Shown: positions 51,982-62,159, counted from the stretch's first letter. The stretch: DNA of 64,000 nt from Oasisia sp. SBJ-2009 (GCA_964017155.1 OZ024857.1:41094216-41158215), one strand, 5' to 3'. Notes: a model not told the origin generated them from the sequence alone. Numbers and translations: made by a program.

Positions 51982-54900
51982 GTATATATATATATATATT
52001 ATAAAATTATATAGGAATAATCTCTGTACTTCTATATTTTTGCTGAGGTTCAGTTTGTTTGAAATAATATCTCCACTACTTTGTTTAATGAAGCTCACAC
52101 ATGGCTGTTTACCCTCACCCCAACGACGGAGCAACACATGAGAGCAGTATAATTATATATCACGATTGTGTACTTCGTGCTTACTATTGATCTGCAATTA
52201 TCAACAACTGCACACCACTGTAGCCAGAGCCATATATAGTTAGAGTTTTTGCTGTTATTGGAGCATCCCCAAGCAGAACAGAAAGGCATTATGTGCTATT
52301 CTGCTTGAAGACGCTTTAATTTAGACCGAAAATTGCGTCCACATTCATCGACTATTTAAAAATTGGTATGTCATTTGCCATACTGCATCTATCTAAGGCT
52401 TTGATTAGCAGTACAGAGGCTCCCTCTGGGGAATAGCCCGTCACTCACTGGTCAAAATTCCTCAGACGGGGAAAAGGGCCAAGTCGCAAACACGCAAGAA
52501 GATAACTCTAAATAACTATTGTCAAACACGTCGTCACTGGTCCAATACAACTAATGACCAGAAAGAGTCGCGTGAACCTCGGCAACTATGAGGAGATAAA
52601 CGAATTTATGACGAATGCTTCGGTTGTCTATCCTCCGTGTTTGGTTCGCGCAGAATGGAGGGGCGGCTAACAGAGGTGGAGGGAACAATTGGCCGCTGCG
52701 GGGCGGGAAGTCGACCCTATGGGAAGGAGGGACGCGGGTGCCAACCTTCGTTTGGGGTCGAATGCTCCGGAAGAAGGGGTACACTAACAACGCGTACGTA
52801 TGTCTCTATGTAACCTTCTTTAAGGGATTCTTTTTAAGCTTCAAATATATCACGGAGCGACACAGCATACTTATGCTATCGTAAGGAAAACTGCATAGTC
52901 AGTTTTTGGAAGACGTAAGAAAAACTGTATAATTAAATTTAGGCAGACGTAAGAAAAACTGTATAATTATTTCTTAGGAAGACGTAGACTTTTGTGTTGT
53001 GAACTTTTATTACGAACCGTTACACAATTGTTGATCGGTATACGGGTATTTTACAAGATGGTACAAGAGACTGATACAGAACGGTAAACATATGTTACTG
53101 GCTTGTACAAGAGTGTGTTATACATTTATACAGGGGCATGTGACCAACTGGTTGAATGATATGTTAGTTTGTTGGGGAGAGGTTTTGCGCGGTTCTCACG
53201 GGTGGAGAAGTCGCGATTGGCGAAGTCAATAAACTTGTTAGACTCGGCTAAATTCATCACTTCTCGTAGGGGAAATGCCAGTGCTAGTTTCCATGGCTAA
53301 CAGCCCTGGCTGGCGAGGATGATACGCGGGCATGTGACATGTTGTTACACGGACATGTTAATTTTATAGAATGGTATAGTGGTTTATTGGTATGTTACAG
53401 TATGTTACTTGGATATATTAGTTTGTTACACCGGTCATTTGCATACGGTTACACTGGTTTATTACATATTGCCACGAGTGCAGACAGACCGAGATCGGTG
53501 GACGATTGACATATTGTTACACTGATGTTACATATTGGTACACGGGCATGTTACAGACTGGTGCATGCGGTGGACTGGCTTCCAACGATCCTGGCTGCAG
53601 CCGGAGCGAAACTAGGTATGAACATTGTACACGAACCGAGTTGCAACTACACGATATATCAAACGGTAACTCGATGAAGACTGCAAGATGACAGAAAACG
53701 GAAGGATCCACAACCCGTAACCATTACAAAATATTTTAACGTATGTAACATCGGTAACCTCGGCCACGCGTTAAAGGCCGGTAACATCGGCCACGCGCTA
53801 AAGGCCGGTAACATCGGCCCCGCGCTACGGGCCGGTAACATCGACCACACGCTAAGGGCCGGTAACATCAGCCACACGCTAAGGGCCGGTAACATCGGCC
53901 ACGCGCTAAGGGCCGGTAACATCGGCCACACGCTAAGGGCCGGTAACATCGGCCACGCGCTAATGGCCGGTAACATCGGCCACGCGTTAAGGGCCGGTGA
54001 CATCGGCCACGCGCTAAGGGCCGGTAACATCGGCCACGCGCTAAGGGCCGGTAACATCCGCCACGCGTTAAGGGCCGGTAACATCGGCCACGCGCTAAGG
54101 GCCGGTAACATCGACCATGCGCTAAGGGCCGGTAACATCGACCATGCGCTAAGGGCCGGTAACATCGACCATGCGCAAAGGGCCGGTAACATCGACCACA
54201 CGCTAAGGGCCGGTAAAATTGACCACATGCTGAAGGCCGGTAACATCGGCCACGCGGTGAGGGTCGGTAACATCGGCCACGCGGTGAGGGTCGGTAACAT
54301 CGGCCACGCGCTGAGGGCCGGTAACATCGGCCACGCGCTAAGGGCCGGTAACATAGGCCACGCGCTAAGGGCCGGTAACATCGGCCACGCGCTAAGGGCC
54401 GGTAACATCGGCCATGCGCTAAGGGCCGGTAACATCAGCCACGCGCTAAGGGCCGGTAACATCGGCCACGTGCTGAGGGCCGGTAACATAGGCCACGCGC
54501 TAAGGGCCGGTAACATCGGCCACGCGCTAAGGGCCGGTAACATCGGCCATGCGCTAAGGGCCGGTAACATCAGCCACGCGCTAAGGGCCGGTAACATCGG
54601 CCACGCATTAGGGCCGGTAACATAGGCCACGCGCTAAGGGCCGGTAACATCGGCCATGCGCTAAGGGCCGGTAACATCGACCACGCGCTAAGGGCCGGTA
54701 ACATCGGCCACGAGCTAAGGGCCGGTGACATCGGCTACGTGCTAAGGATCGGTAACATCTGCCACGCGCTAAGGGCCTGTAACATTAGCCACGCGTTAAG
54801 GGCCGGTAACATCGGCCACGCGCTAAGGGCCGGTAAAATCGGTAACGACTTAATGGCCGGTAACATCGGCCACGTGCTAAGGGCCGGTAACATCGGCCAC

Positions 54901-57900
54901 GCGCTAAGGACCGGTAACATCTGTCACGCGCTAAGGGCCGGTAACATCGGCCACGCATTAAGGACCGGTAACATCGGCTATGCGGTAATGGCCGGTAAAA
55001 TCGGCTACGCGCTAAAGGCCGGTAACATCGGCCACGCGCTAAGGGCCGGTAACATCGGCCACGCATTAAGGGCCGGTAACATCGGCCACGCATTAAGGAC
55101 CTGTAATATCGGCCATGCGCTAAGGGCCGGTAACATCGGCCATACGACCGGTAACATCGACCACACGATAAGGGCCGGTAACATCGACCACATGCTGAAG
55201 GCCGGTAACATCGGCCATGCGCTAAGGTCTGGTAAGATCGGCCACGCGCTAAAGGCCGGAAACATCGGCCACGCGCTAAAGGCTGGTAACATCGGCCATG
55301 CGCTAAGGGCCGGTAACATCGGCCACGCGCTAAGGGCCGGTAACATCGGCCACGCACTAAAGGCTGGTAAAATCGGCCATGCGCTAAGGGCCGGTAACAT
55401 CGGCCACACGCTAAGGGCCGGTAACATCGGCCATGCGCTAAGGGCCGGTAATATCGGCCACACGCTATGGGCCGGTAACATCGATCACACGCAAAAGGCC
55501 GGTAACATCGGCCACGCGCAAAAGGCCGGTAACATCGGCCACACGCTAAAGGCCGGTAAGATCGGCCACACGCAAAAGGCCGGTAACATCGGCCACACGC
55601 AAAAGGCCGGTAACATCGGCCACACGCTAAAACCCGGTAACATCGGCCACACGCTAAAACCCGGTAACATCGGCCACACGCTAAAACCCGGTAACATCGG
55701 CCATGCGCTAAGGGTCGGTAACATCGGCCATGCGCTAAGGGCCGGTAACATCGGCCACACGGTAAGGGCCGGTAACATCGGCCACACGCTAAGGGCCGGT
55801 AACATCGGCCACACGCTAAGGGCCGGTAACATCGGCCACACGCTAAAACCCGGTAACATCGGCCACACGCTAAGGGCCGGTAACATCGGCCACACGCTAA
55901 GGGCCGGTAACATCGGCCACACGCTAAGGGCCGGTAACATCGGCCACACGCTAAGGGCCGGTAACATCGGCCACACGGTAAGGGCCGGTAACATCCCAAA
56001 TTCGGCATCCGTGACAAGTCGTCAACGCTCTGTTGGATTTGATAGCGAGGTAACCAGTGGAAGCGCTTCGATTTCACCTCCAATTTCCAAATGCGCCCTG
56101 ACGCCAAAAAAACACTTTCAACTGTGGAAACTACAGCAAGACCGCTTATCGCTCGCCGTTGTTCCTTGAGAATCACTATGTAACGGCCTATTTCGATTCA
56201 AAGCTACAAAAATAAAAGCGAAGGCGTGGAACGAAGTCCCTAGGCCTACACAGAGCTAATACTAATCGAATAGCTCATCTACACAGCCTCCTTTCCAGTC
56301 GGAACTTCCTGTCCACAGCCTAGGCCGTACTCTAAGATATCCAGACCCAAAATCTGGCTCCCATGTCATCTCTGGATCACGCCACTGTTGACCCAGGATT
56401 CGCAGTTGGTCTCTTCGTTTCCAGAGCCCGTCGACGGCGTGTCTGTCTCTCAGATGTAGACTGATTTCGTTCAATTCCTTAATCTTCTTCCCTGGGCCTC
56501 CGCGTAACCAACGGGTGCTGTCTATGACGTCATTACGTCTCGCTTTCGCCGACGCTCTGTTAAGTGAACTAATGATCGCTGATTTATAAAAACTAATCAA
56601 ATGTATAATTTGCATTTTTATTAATAATTAAATCTTTGTTGTCGCACATTAAAATAGCAATTATACAAATCTTTAATATACAGTAATGTTCGCAATAATG
56701 CTGTTAACATCATCATATAAAATCTTACATATTTTAAATAAATGTCTAATGTCTACCATTTCGGATGCGACATACACATTAGCCATGCTGCGTTTGACAA
56801 CTTGCTTGCAAAGTACGACGTGTTTGCGCTACAAATAGATAACGGATTTCTAATAGCTACACAGCCACAGGTTGTTTTCGGTGAAGAGTGATTCATAGCT
56901 TTATTAATGAATCTGCGAATCTTTGCAAATAAAGACAAACTACCCGACAATGAATGATGCTATAACAGCACCGTGACCGTCCGTGCGTAAGACGCTAGCC
57001 TAGCCCTAGGGCCTAGACATGGTCTTACATCATCACTAGCCTAGAGCCAGTGATGATGTACGACCACAATAAGATTCTCGTCCGCCATTACCAAAGCGTA
57101 CCTTATAAAAGCAGCATTATGCAGGTTGTCTGAATTTCTGTGAGCACATATATAGTGTGGAGTGAGTAGAAATTATGTTTTTGTGCAGTGACCGCCAGTG
57201 TGGCATCAGAGCTGTCAAATTATGGCAGCTGTCAATCGGTGCATTTCTGCGTATTAATACAGTTGTCATTTTGCTTGGTGATGTAATCAAGGGCAATCCT
57301 TGTGTGGTTCAAGCAGAAATGGAGGGGTGTAAGGTTTGAAAGAAATTTGTGGGAGCCTGAGCCTGAGCCTGAGGTATTAAAAGTTCATGAATTGTTCACT
57401 GAACATCTGTCTATGGAGGGTAAATACGCTGTGAAATTGTCAATAACAGATCTCATCAAGATTAGTAGGAAATGAAAGAAACGTTATAATGGTCGCCTAT
57501 GGAAAATGCAAATATGGTCTGACGCGTAACTGAATAACGGCCGTTTTGACATAAGAGGCACCATAATGTGGTTTAATCTATCCTTATTAGCAATGCGGGT
57601 GAATGCCAACGCCCAATAATTAGCAAAAATATATTTTAAATAGTATGTTAATTAATTCGTGGCATTATGCTAAGTATAATTATTGAATATAAAAATGTAA
57701 TAGTTATTACTATAATATTTAGCATTATTATAAAATTATTACTACTGAAATCATGGGCTGACAGTGATAATATATGTGTAGCATATTCCAGTTGACATTC
57801 ATAGTGTCCTGTAAATCAGACATGGCAAGATTGTTATAGTGATTGACTTGACATGGAATAAACCCTGTTGTATAAAAAAGTTGATCTTTTTCAGAAAGTT

Positions 57901-59441
57901 TCATGACAATGGACGGAATTAACCAGTGGCGAACGATCAGCAGGAAGGCGCCACCTAGGAGGAAAGAGTTCATTTATGGCATGAACGAGATCTCAGGCCG
58001 TGCTGCCATTCGGTCGGTTTGTTTAATCATCACTAATTGTAATTAGTCTGAATATATACAGGATTTAAGCCACTTTGATCACACTGGAATACAAAGGCCC
58101 TCTTAACAATATTTTAGATGAGTTATAAGCAATACATATGATGTAGGAGTGCCAACTTTTGAAATGCGGGATATTCCACCCGGCATCAATGATCATCTTT
58201 GTCACGCTCAACAGTTGTTCTGCTGAAATGACATTCAAGAAGTGTTGTAGTGGGTGCGTTGTTTGAAAATGTGTCAATAATCACAACAGAATTGTCCTAT
58301 CAGATTGGACATCTGAAGTGAAAATCTTAAAACAATTTTCAGTTGAGCGGGTGCCGGGTGCTATAACTTTTGGCACTTGTGTAGAATTCTACACAAGTGC
58401 CATTTTATTTTTATTCACAAAAATCGAGGAGACTCTGAAATTCAGGATATTCAAGAGGCACAGGAATTATGTACCGACTGTGTAAATGCTAACTGCGTGA
58501 GTAAACTAAGCCAAACTGAAAAATACTCCAATGAGCGAAAGGTTTACTTGTCCACGTGACATCTACGGTAGATGGACAATTTGACTACATCGCTCTGTAA
58601 GCAATCTGTGAATAGTAGTAGGCCATTGTTCTAGTCTGCCACCTACGACTAAACAAATTTAAGTCAACAATAATTGCATAATGGTTTTGAGCATTAAAAC
58701 ACCGGAATAATTGCAGCAGGTAACTTAACCGAACTAACCCATACTGTATGTTTTTTGCAGTATGGGCAAATACAAGTTGATGGTTGGCAAGCCTGGTCGT
58801 TACGGCGGACACTATCGCCCGCGACAACGTCGGCGCAAAAAAGCAGGACGCAGGCTCAATACAGCTGCAAGCAGACGACATCTCAACATAACAAAACTCT
58901 TCAACATCGAAGGTAAGGGACATGCCTGTGGAACATCGGAGACAACGTTATATAAGCGTTTTGAAAACAGTTTTTCTTGCCAGTTTTTGGGCTTTCAGGA
59001 CGATCCAATCAGTTAAACATGTCTCGTGCATATTTTATATTAGACTAATAGCAGTGCCCTAAAATGCGTCATTGTCAAATTGTAAAAATAGATCCTCAAC
59101 GGTTTCTGATATGGACGCTAACGGAGCATTGGCCATTGCAGACACAGCACTTGATGCCATAAAGCTATCGTAAACTAAATATGTATGTTCACGGTTCCTA
59201 AATTGGCGTCCAGTTGGTGATTCTGGTGAGAAAGACAACGTCTATCACCATTTTTGGTGTGTTTGCAGATGACCCGACAGAGCGGACAAACATCGCAAAA
59301 ATTTACCCAAAGATTGTCACCCGGATGAAAGCGAGGCTTGCATACTACCGGAGACACCTGGTGCCAGCACTTAACCCTAGAAAACTACGGAAGGCTAACC
59401 CTAAACACTGGGGGAAAGTTTGGACACCTGGTTGGTGTTGA
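36243..59441 (+). CDS. Arylsulfatase B-like sulfatase
   Basis: Fourteen exons with fully consistent phases: 36243-36408, 43279-43390, 45138-45189, 46214-46317, 47178-47296, 47884-47942, 48556-48657, 50562-50625, 51081-51178, 52654-52793, 53557-53615, 57895-58012, 58761-58912 and 59269-59441. Total 1518 nt, 505 aa, typical for the family. It would hydrolyse sulfate esters, in ARSB of N-acetylgalactosamine-4-sulfate in dermatan/chondroitin chains, in the lysosome or outside the cell. Metal and active-site residues are visible: [12 protein letters not shown], the formylglycine signature CTPSR (split by intron 2), [26 protein letters not shown] and [12 protein letters not shown]. The C-terminal part has [38 protein letters not shown] and a final PGWC. 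The N-terminus ([17 protein letters not shown]) is a short signal-like segment. The donor after 58012 (GTCGGT) is weak, but phase and homology demand it. ARSI/ARSJ-type assignment is not excluded. Confidence 0.92.
36409..36985. repeat. Degenerate about 42-bp minisatellite in sulfatase intron 1
   Basis: Repeating segments related to ACGTAGCTGGAGTACG and GATGATATCGGTAGGTACC recur about a dozen times with strong drift, beginning immediately at the exon-1 donor. Some unit edges resemble the donor itself (GGTAAGTACC / GGTAGGTACC), so the array may have grown from the exon-intron border. Confidence 0.6.
36986..37675. other. Sulfatase intron 1, unique stretch
   Basis: No coding, RNA or repeat feature recognised. 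Confidence 0.4.
37676..38215. repeat. (CT)n, (CTCCCG)n and (GT)n simple repeats
   Basis: CT-rich DNA surrounds about 28 copies of the hexamer CTCCCG (about 37735-37902), then TC runs to about 38140 and (GT)n/(CGTG)n at 38152-38210. The Arg-Ser dipeptide frame is not a real SR protein: it is only the hexamer read in one of several open frames. Confidence 0.95.
38216..38805. other. Sulfatase intron 1, unassigned
   Basis: Nothing recognised between the two simple-repeat blocks. Confidence 0.3.
38806..38955. repeat. (CGCA)n/(CA)n microsatellite
   Basis: CGCA and GCAA units followed by about 31 CA dinucleotides and short ATAC units. Confidence 0.9.
39150..39425 (-). mobile_element. LINE reverse-transcriptase C-terminal fragment
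   Basis: Minus-strand reading gives [20 protein letters not shown], then QLQRVQN, a stop, [13 protein letters not shown] and SKPLLKS. This is the conserved region downstream of the RT palm in CR1/L2-like non-LTR elements ([18 protein letters not shown]). It contains in-frame stops and neither end of the element, so it is a relic inside sulfatase intron 1. Confidence 0.75.
39426..39712. repeat. (CA)n and (CGCA)n microsatellite
   Basis: About 45 CA dinucleotides (39556-39638) flanked by CGCA units. Confidence 0.95.
39713..40948. other. Sulfatase intron 1, unassigned, with a short direct duplication
   Basis: Contains a tandem duplication of a 24-mer beginning AAACGGAAGTGG and ending AAAGCTTT at about 40030-40076. 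No gene recognised. Confidence 0.4.
40949..41088 (+). other. Possible first coding exon of an unknown nested gene
   Basis: ATG at 40949 in good context (AAACATGGC) starts an open frame of 46 codons plus 2 bases ([20 protein letters not shown]...), which meets a consensus donor GTAAGT at 41089. Without splicing it stops at 41090-41092. No continuation exon was found and the protein is not recognised. Alternatives are a chance frame, an alternative sulfatase exon or a gene fragment. Confidence 0.25.
41093..41979. other. Sulfatase intron 1, unassigned
   Basis: No feature recognised. Confidence 0.3.
41980..42120. repeat. 51-bp inverted repeat with a partial direct duplication
   Basis: Arm 41980-42030 is the reverse complement of 42044-42094 at 49 of 51 positions, with a 13-base spacer. 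The spacer plus the start of the right arm (42031-42055, TATATACAGGCAATGATTAC...) recurs as a 25-bp direct repeat at 42096-42120. A (TA)n run follows. Confidence 0.9.
42121..42183. repeat. (TA)n microsatellite
   Basis: About 25 TA dinucleotides next to the foldback structure. Confidence 0.9.
42184..42766. other. Sulfatase intron 1, unassigned
   Basis: Unique sequence without a recognisable feature. Confidence 0.3.
42767..43047. repeat. (GT)n/(CGTG)n then (GA)n and poly-G
   Basis: TG and TGCG units to about 42960, then GA-rich sequence ending in about 11 G, 230 bases before sulfatase exon 2. Confidence 0.95.
43417..43577. repeat. (CTG)n/(CTGCTA)n repeat
   Basis: Trinucleotide-period array in which CTG and CTA alternate, starting 27 bases after the exon-2 donor. 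The poly-Leu and poly-Ser frames are artefacts. Confidence 0.95.
43578..45030. other. Sulfatase intron 2, unassigned
   Basis: No recognisable element or exon until the (AT)n run. Confidence 0.35.
45031..45081. repeat. (AT)n microsatellite
   Basis: About 25 AT dinucleotides, 57 bases before exon 3 of the sulfatase. Confidence 0.9.
45287..45466. repeat. (CA)n/(CGCA)n microsatellite
   Basis: Mixed CA and CGCA units in sulfatase intron 3. Confidence 0.95.
45815..46184. mobile_element. Putative MITE with about 45-bp terminal inverted repeats
   Basis: Left end AAGGCCGACTTCGATTGG..CTACGCG (45815-45840) is mirrored by the right end (46157-46184), whose reverse complement is AAGCCGACTTCGATTG..CTACGCG. 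The similarity continues into ...ACTCG.GTAACCC. The element is about 370 bp, has no ORF, and ends 30 bases before sulfatase exon 4. No clear target duplication is visible, so the superfamily is open. Confidence 0.65.
46540..47020. repeat. (GT)n-rich and (GGGC)n block
   Basis: GT/GTGA-rich DNA with a pure (GT)n run at about 46757-46828, GA units, a second GT run to 46955 and GGGC/GCGG units at 46995-47013. Sulfatase intron 4. Confidence 0.9.
47297..47883. other. Sulfatase intron 5
   Basis: GTACAA to TTGCAG. No feature recognised. Confidence 0.6.
48142..48312. repeat. (CATA)n microsatellite
   Basis: About 33 CATA units (48182-48310) preceded by ATAC-rich sequence, in sulfatase intron 6. Confidence 0.95.
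48776..48844. repeat. (AT)n microsatellite, left flank of LINE relic
   Basis: About 34 AT dinucleotides ending exactly where the LINE-derived sequence starts. Confidence 0.95.
48845..49866 (+). mobile_element. Internally deleted LINE: endonuclease end joined to C-terminal tail
   Basis: Plus strand first encodes the end of an apurinic-like endonuclease ([17 protein letters not shown] and [17 protein letters not shown]) and the linker that normally precedes the RT. It ends near 49620 ([13 protein letters not shown]). Immediately afterwards, in another frame, comes the extreme C-terminus of such elements: [34 protein letters not shown] and the RDRQHDDD end with an (ATG)n tail. The RT domain is absent, so this is an internal deletion derivative. 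It lies in sulfatase intron 7 between two (AT)n tracts. Confidence 0.8.
49867..50057. repeat. (AT)n microsatellite, right flank of LINE relic
   Basis: About 190 bases of AT dinucleotides with a few ATCT interruptions, continuous with the ATGATGATG tail of the LINE relic. Confidence 0.95.
50058..50561. other. Rest of sulfatase intron 7
   Basis: Unique sequence with no feature, ending TTGTTGTAG at 50561. Confidence 0.5.
50626..51080. other. Sulfatase intron 8
   Basis: GTGTGC to TTTTCTAG. No feature recognised. Confidence 0.6.
51692..51757. repeat. (TA)n/(TC)n microsatellite
   Basis: TA dinucleotides at 51692-51750, then TCTCTC running into the foldback arm. Confidence 0.95.
51758..52144. repeat. 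Exact 148-bp foldback with (AT)n loop
   Basis: Arm 51758-51905 and arm 51997-52144 are reverse complements at every position I compared (148 of 148). They are separated by about 91 bases of (AT)n with one GT interruption. The same short peptide frame ([17 protein letters not shown]) therefore appears on both strands. It lies in intron 9 of the sulfatase gene. It could be a very young foldback element or an inverted duplication; a false inverted join in assembly across (AT)n is also possible. Confidence 0.95.
52145..52653. other. Rest of sulfatase intron 9
   Basis: No recognised element. It ends TTCGCGCAG at 52653, an acceptor with a weak pyrimidine tract. Confidence 0.5.
52878..52990. repeat. 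Three-copy tandem repeat of about 36 bp
   Basis: GGAAGACGTAAGAAAAACTG-like units recur at about 52880-52915, 52916-52952 and 52953-52988, in sulfatase intron 10. Confidence 0.75.
53060..53556. repeat. Degenerate TTACA/GGCATGTTA-type repeat
   Basis: Segments like GGTTACACTGG, CATGTTACA and TATTGGTA recur irregularly throughout the second half of intron 10, up to the acceptor GGCATGTTACAG of the small exon 11. Drift is high and no unit length can be fixed. A CATGGCTAACAGCCCTGG piece at about 53293 matches the dispersed repeat ends at 12396 and 17191. Confidence 0.45.
53743..55997. repeat. 27-bp minisatellite, about 83 copies
   Basis: The consensus unit starts GGCCGGTAACATCGGCC and ends ACGCGCTAAG. 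Variants include CACACG, CATGCG, AAGGCC to AAACCC, and CGGCC to CGACC. Variants cluster (for example three AAACCC units near 55620-55700), showing local unit duplication. Deletions at about 54606 and 55144 break the frame. Because 27 is divisible by 3 and the unit has no stop, long open frames exist on both strands, but the array lies in the intron between sulfatase exons 11 (ends 53615) and 12 (starts 57895). Confidence 0.97.
55998..57894. other. Rest of sulfatase intron 11
   Basis: No recognised gene. A 49-codon frame at 56742-56891 and a minus-strand 117-codon frame at 56262-56615 have no recognisable domains. The intron ends CTTTTTCAG at 57894. Confidence 0.4.
58013..58760. other. Sulfatase intron 12
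   Basis: No features. It ends TTTTTTGCAG at 58760. A short inverted match surrounds 58365-58400 (GGCACTTGTGTAGAATTC / GAATTCTACACAAGTGCC), an exact 18-bp palindrome arm pair. Confidence 0.5.
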
Positions 59442-61733
59442 TGGCTCAGCAGCAGGAACAGTTGATTGACGATGTCATGGTGACATGACACTGCACGTTC
59501 TGGGCAGTCCTGACACAATGTCAGCATCCTTGGCTTGGCTTGGGTCATGCTGACATGGAACACAAAGGCATGGCCATGGTCAGATACAACATACCGAGAC
59601 TTTACAGGTCATATGCCGATGTGAGTTTCCAGTTATGCTAACATGTTATCCCTCCACTCCTTGGGGATTGGATAAAGCTTACATAACAAACAGGGTCCTG
59701 TTGTGAACAATGGCACCATTGGTTCACCGTTAAGTTAACAGTAAGAATCAGTCAAGTAAAATTACACTGTACATACGATTACTTTATAAGTCTGAACATT
59801 AATTACAACACTGTAAATGTGGCAGTGTTTATTACAACAAATATAAAAAAGTTCCCGTGTGTATGTATATATGGTAAGAGTAACAGGGAGAACAACTATG
59901 TTTCTCTGAGCGTCGGGGTCTGTAGCATTATAGCTGCACGGAGGAACATAATTCACATTACATTCTGTTTATGCTAGTTGGAGATGAAAGAATGACAGAT
60001 CTTTGGAAAATCATAATGTTCTATGACATAATCACAGACCGTCATATCTCACTGCTGCTGTGGTGATTTGTGACCTTGTCTTAGTCAATTAGGCTTCTAC
60101 CACGGAGAACCAAAGCGTCCTGGTCCGCGAGAACTTTCTGAACTTTTTTCTTCATGTAGAATATAGGACAGTCCCGACTGTAACCAAACAGATGCTGTGT
60201 TAAAACGTGTCTTCAACTGGTGAAGAATTACAGGAATGTATGATATAAGTTTGTTTTGGACACATGCTTCTGTTGTAGAGTTCTGTGTATGATATATGTT
60301 TGTTTTAGACAAATGTTTATGTTGTAGAATTCTGTGTATGACGGAAGCAGAAAACATGGTTACATTTACAATCGTTTTAATGCCAGATTCCAATATTATA
60401 TGTGTAATTTTGTGAAACAAACAACAAATATTATTAGTATTGTATAATGCCTGTATAAACAATAAATAAATGTACATATTATGTCTTATGCTTGGCAACT
60501 ATTGAACAATATGATGCCTTATCAATAAACAATGTACGAGGATGCAGGTTTTGCGAACGCATACCTCTCATTTAGAATGTTAACACTGTGTTGGATATAT
60601 ACTCTATAGACCAATTAAATTGATTCGAGGAATATGATTCCTTAGATATGAAAACAGGCCACTAATATGCTACAGAAAAGGAAATCAAAACCAGGCCAGA
60701 AAGAAGTACACATAAGGGGCAGAACAATTTTGTTTTTTGACAAAAATCTGCTTTACCCACATACTCAAGAGTAAAAAAATGTACGTGCCCGAACTGGCAT
60801 AGTTTGTAGGCAAGTCCTATATTTTGAATAAAAATTAAAGCAAAGCTGTATTTTTAGATACATACGGTTTAAATTGTGTCTGTGTTGTAGAGAGCCCATA
60901 GGGGTAGTGTGTAGAATACATTGGTCAAGGGGTGGGTGTGGATCACACTTTTATAATGGCATACATTTGCGGCTATTTGGTATGTATGAACACACTTTTA
61001 TAGTGGACCTAGCATTATAATTTTTTTTATTCAAAAAGGCTCTTTCCTCCACCAGTTTGGCAAATATGGGCTTAACATTGCAGTATATAAATCCCATTGA
61101 GGTGCTTTAAGATCAGTACAAAGGGTGGGAATCTAGATGTTACCATATCCAAACAGTTGTTTTTACCAACACAACTCAGCAATGTTTTAATAATATATTT
61201 TGGGAAATGAGTCAGGCATTCAAGACTTCCATAATTTTATTATTATGTCAGCTGGTATACCTTAGTGTTACATAAACGCTTCCAAATTTTAACACACCCT
61301 AGCGGATACAGTTTGCAACAACACCAGCTTGTCGTGTGCATGGGTTTCCATATTGGAAATTGTTATTTACATCGGTTTTCTCGCGCGTTCGGTCGTCCAA
61401 CTTTGTCTCCTATCGTCATGTATTCGGCAACGGATGTAGCACAGATGGTGTGGGAGAGTGTATTAAATGATTCATTCAATATACGAGAAAGTCGTCTGAT
61501 TATTAATAATAACAACACTGGAATAATGAAAGTAATCGTGATTACATTCTAAAGTAATCGTACTCGATTTTACTGTTCCTGTACTAGCTTGGACAAGCCT
61601 GAGTTATAGCATTGTTTTCCTTTGGTTATTTTATGCTTATTTCTTGCTATCGTTTGCCACAAGTTATGCATCAAGTATTCAAGGCAAGAATCGCCAAGTA
61701 AGTTCGGCGATTAAAAACACGGATGCGATCTTT
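59442..61733. other. Sulfatase 3' UTR and intergenic region
   Basis: Follows the sulfatase stop. AATAAA at about 60461-60466 is a possible poly(A) signal. A palindromic TGTCATGGTGACATGACA stretch is near 59473. No further gene recognised until the minus-strand peptide gene. Confidence 0.45.
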
Positions 61734-62089
61734 TCATTCTATTTCCATTTCTCCGCCCGGAATTTCTTCGTTGAACATTATATTACAGAATTCGCGACAA
61801 GAGCGCATCCCGGCGACACAACGTCTCTTGATACATTCCTCGACGATCGCTTCCGTCTGACATTCTTCCGTGCATGAGCTGTCGATCTCCAGACACCCTT
61901 CCATGCAGAAGATCATGCCCGGCGGCCACTTTCTAAATGACGCCACTTCCGGCAATATGGCTGCGCTTATGAGCACCGTGAGGACAGCGACAACGAACAA
62001 CTGCAAAAAGATTGGTGCCTTAAAAAACAACCATCCACCCTCTCATAAGTACGAAGGCACACACGCACGCACACACACACACACGCACG

Positions 62090-62159
<70 letters not shown>

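Noticed and set aside
54739..56169. 476-codon frame of 9-residue repeats ([13 protein letters not shown]), and similar frames on the other strand
   Set aside because: It is a 27-bp minisatellite with a stop-free unit and lies between sulfatase exons 11 and 12. Frames are open on both strands and are broken by indels at about 54606; variation is not confined to synonymous sites.
56262..56615. Minus-strand 117-codon frame in sulfatase intron 11
   Set aside because: No recognisable motif, no splice partner and no codon pattern that stands out.
56742..56891. 49-codon plus-strand ORF in sulfatase intron 11
   Set aside because: Short, unrecognised, and not needed by the sulfatase phases; kept only as a note.
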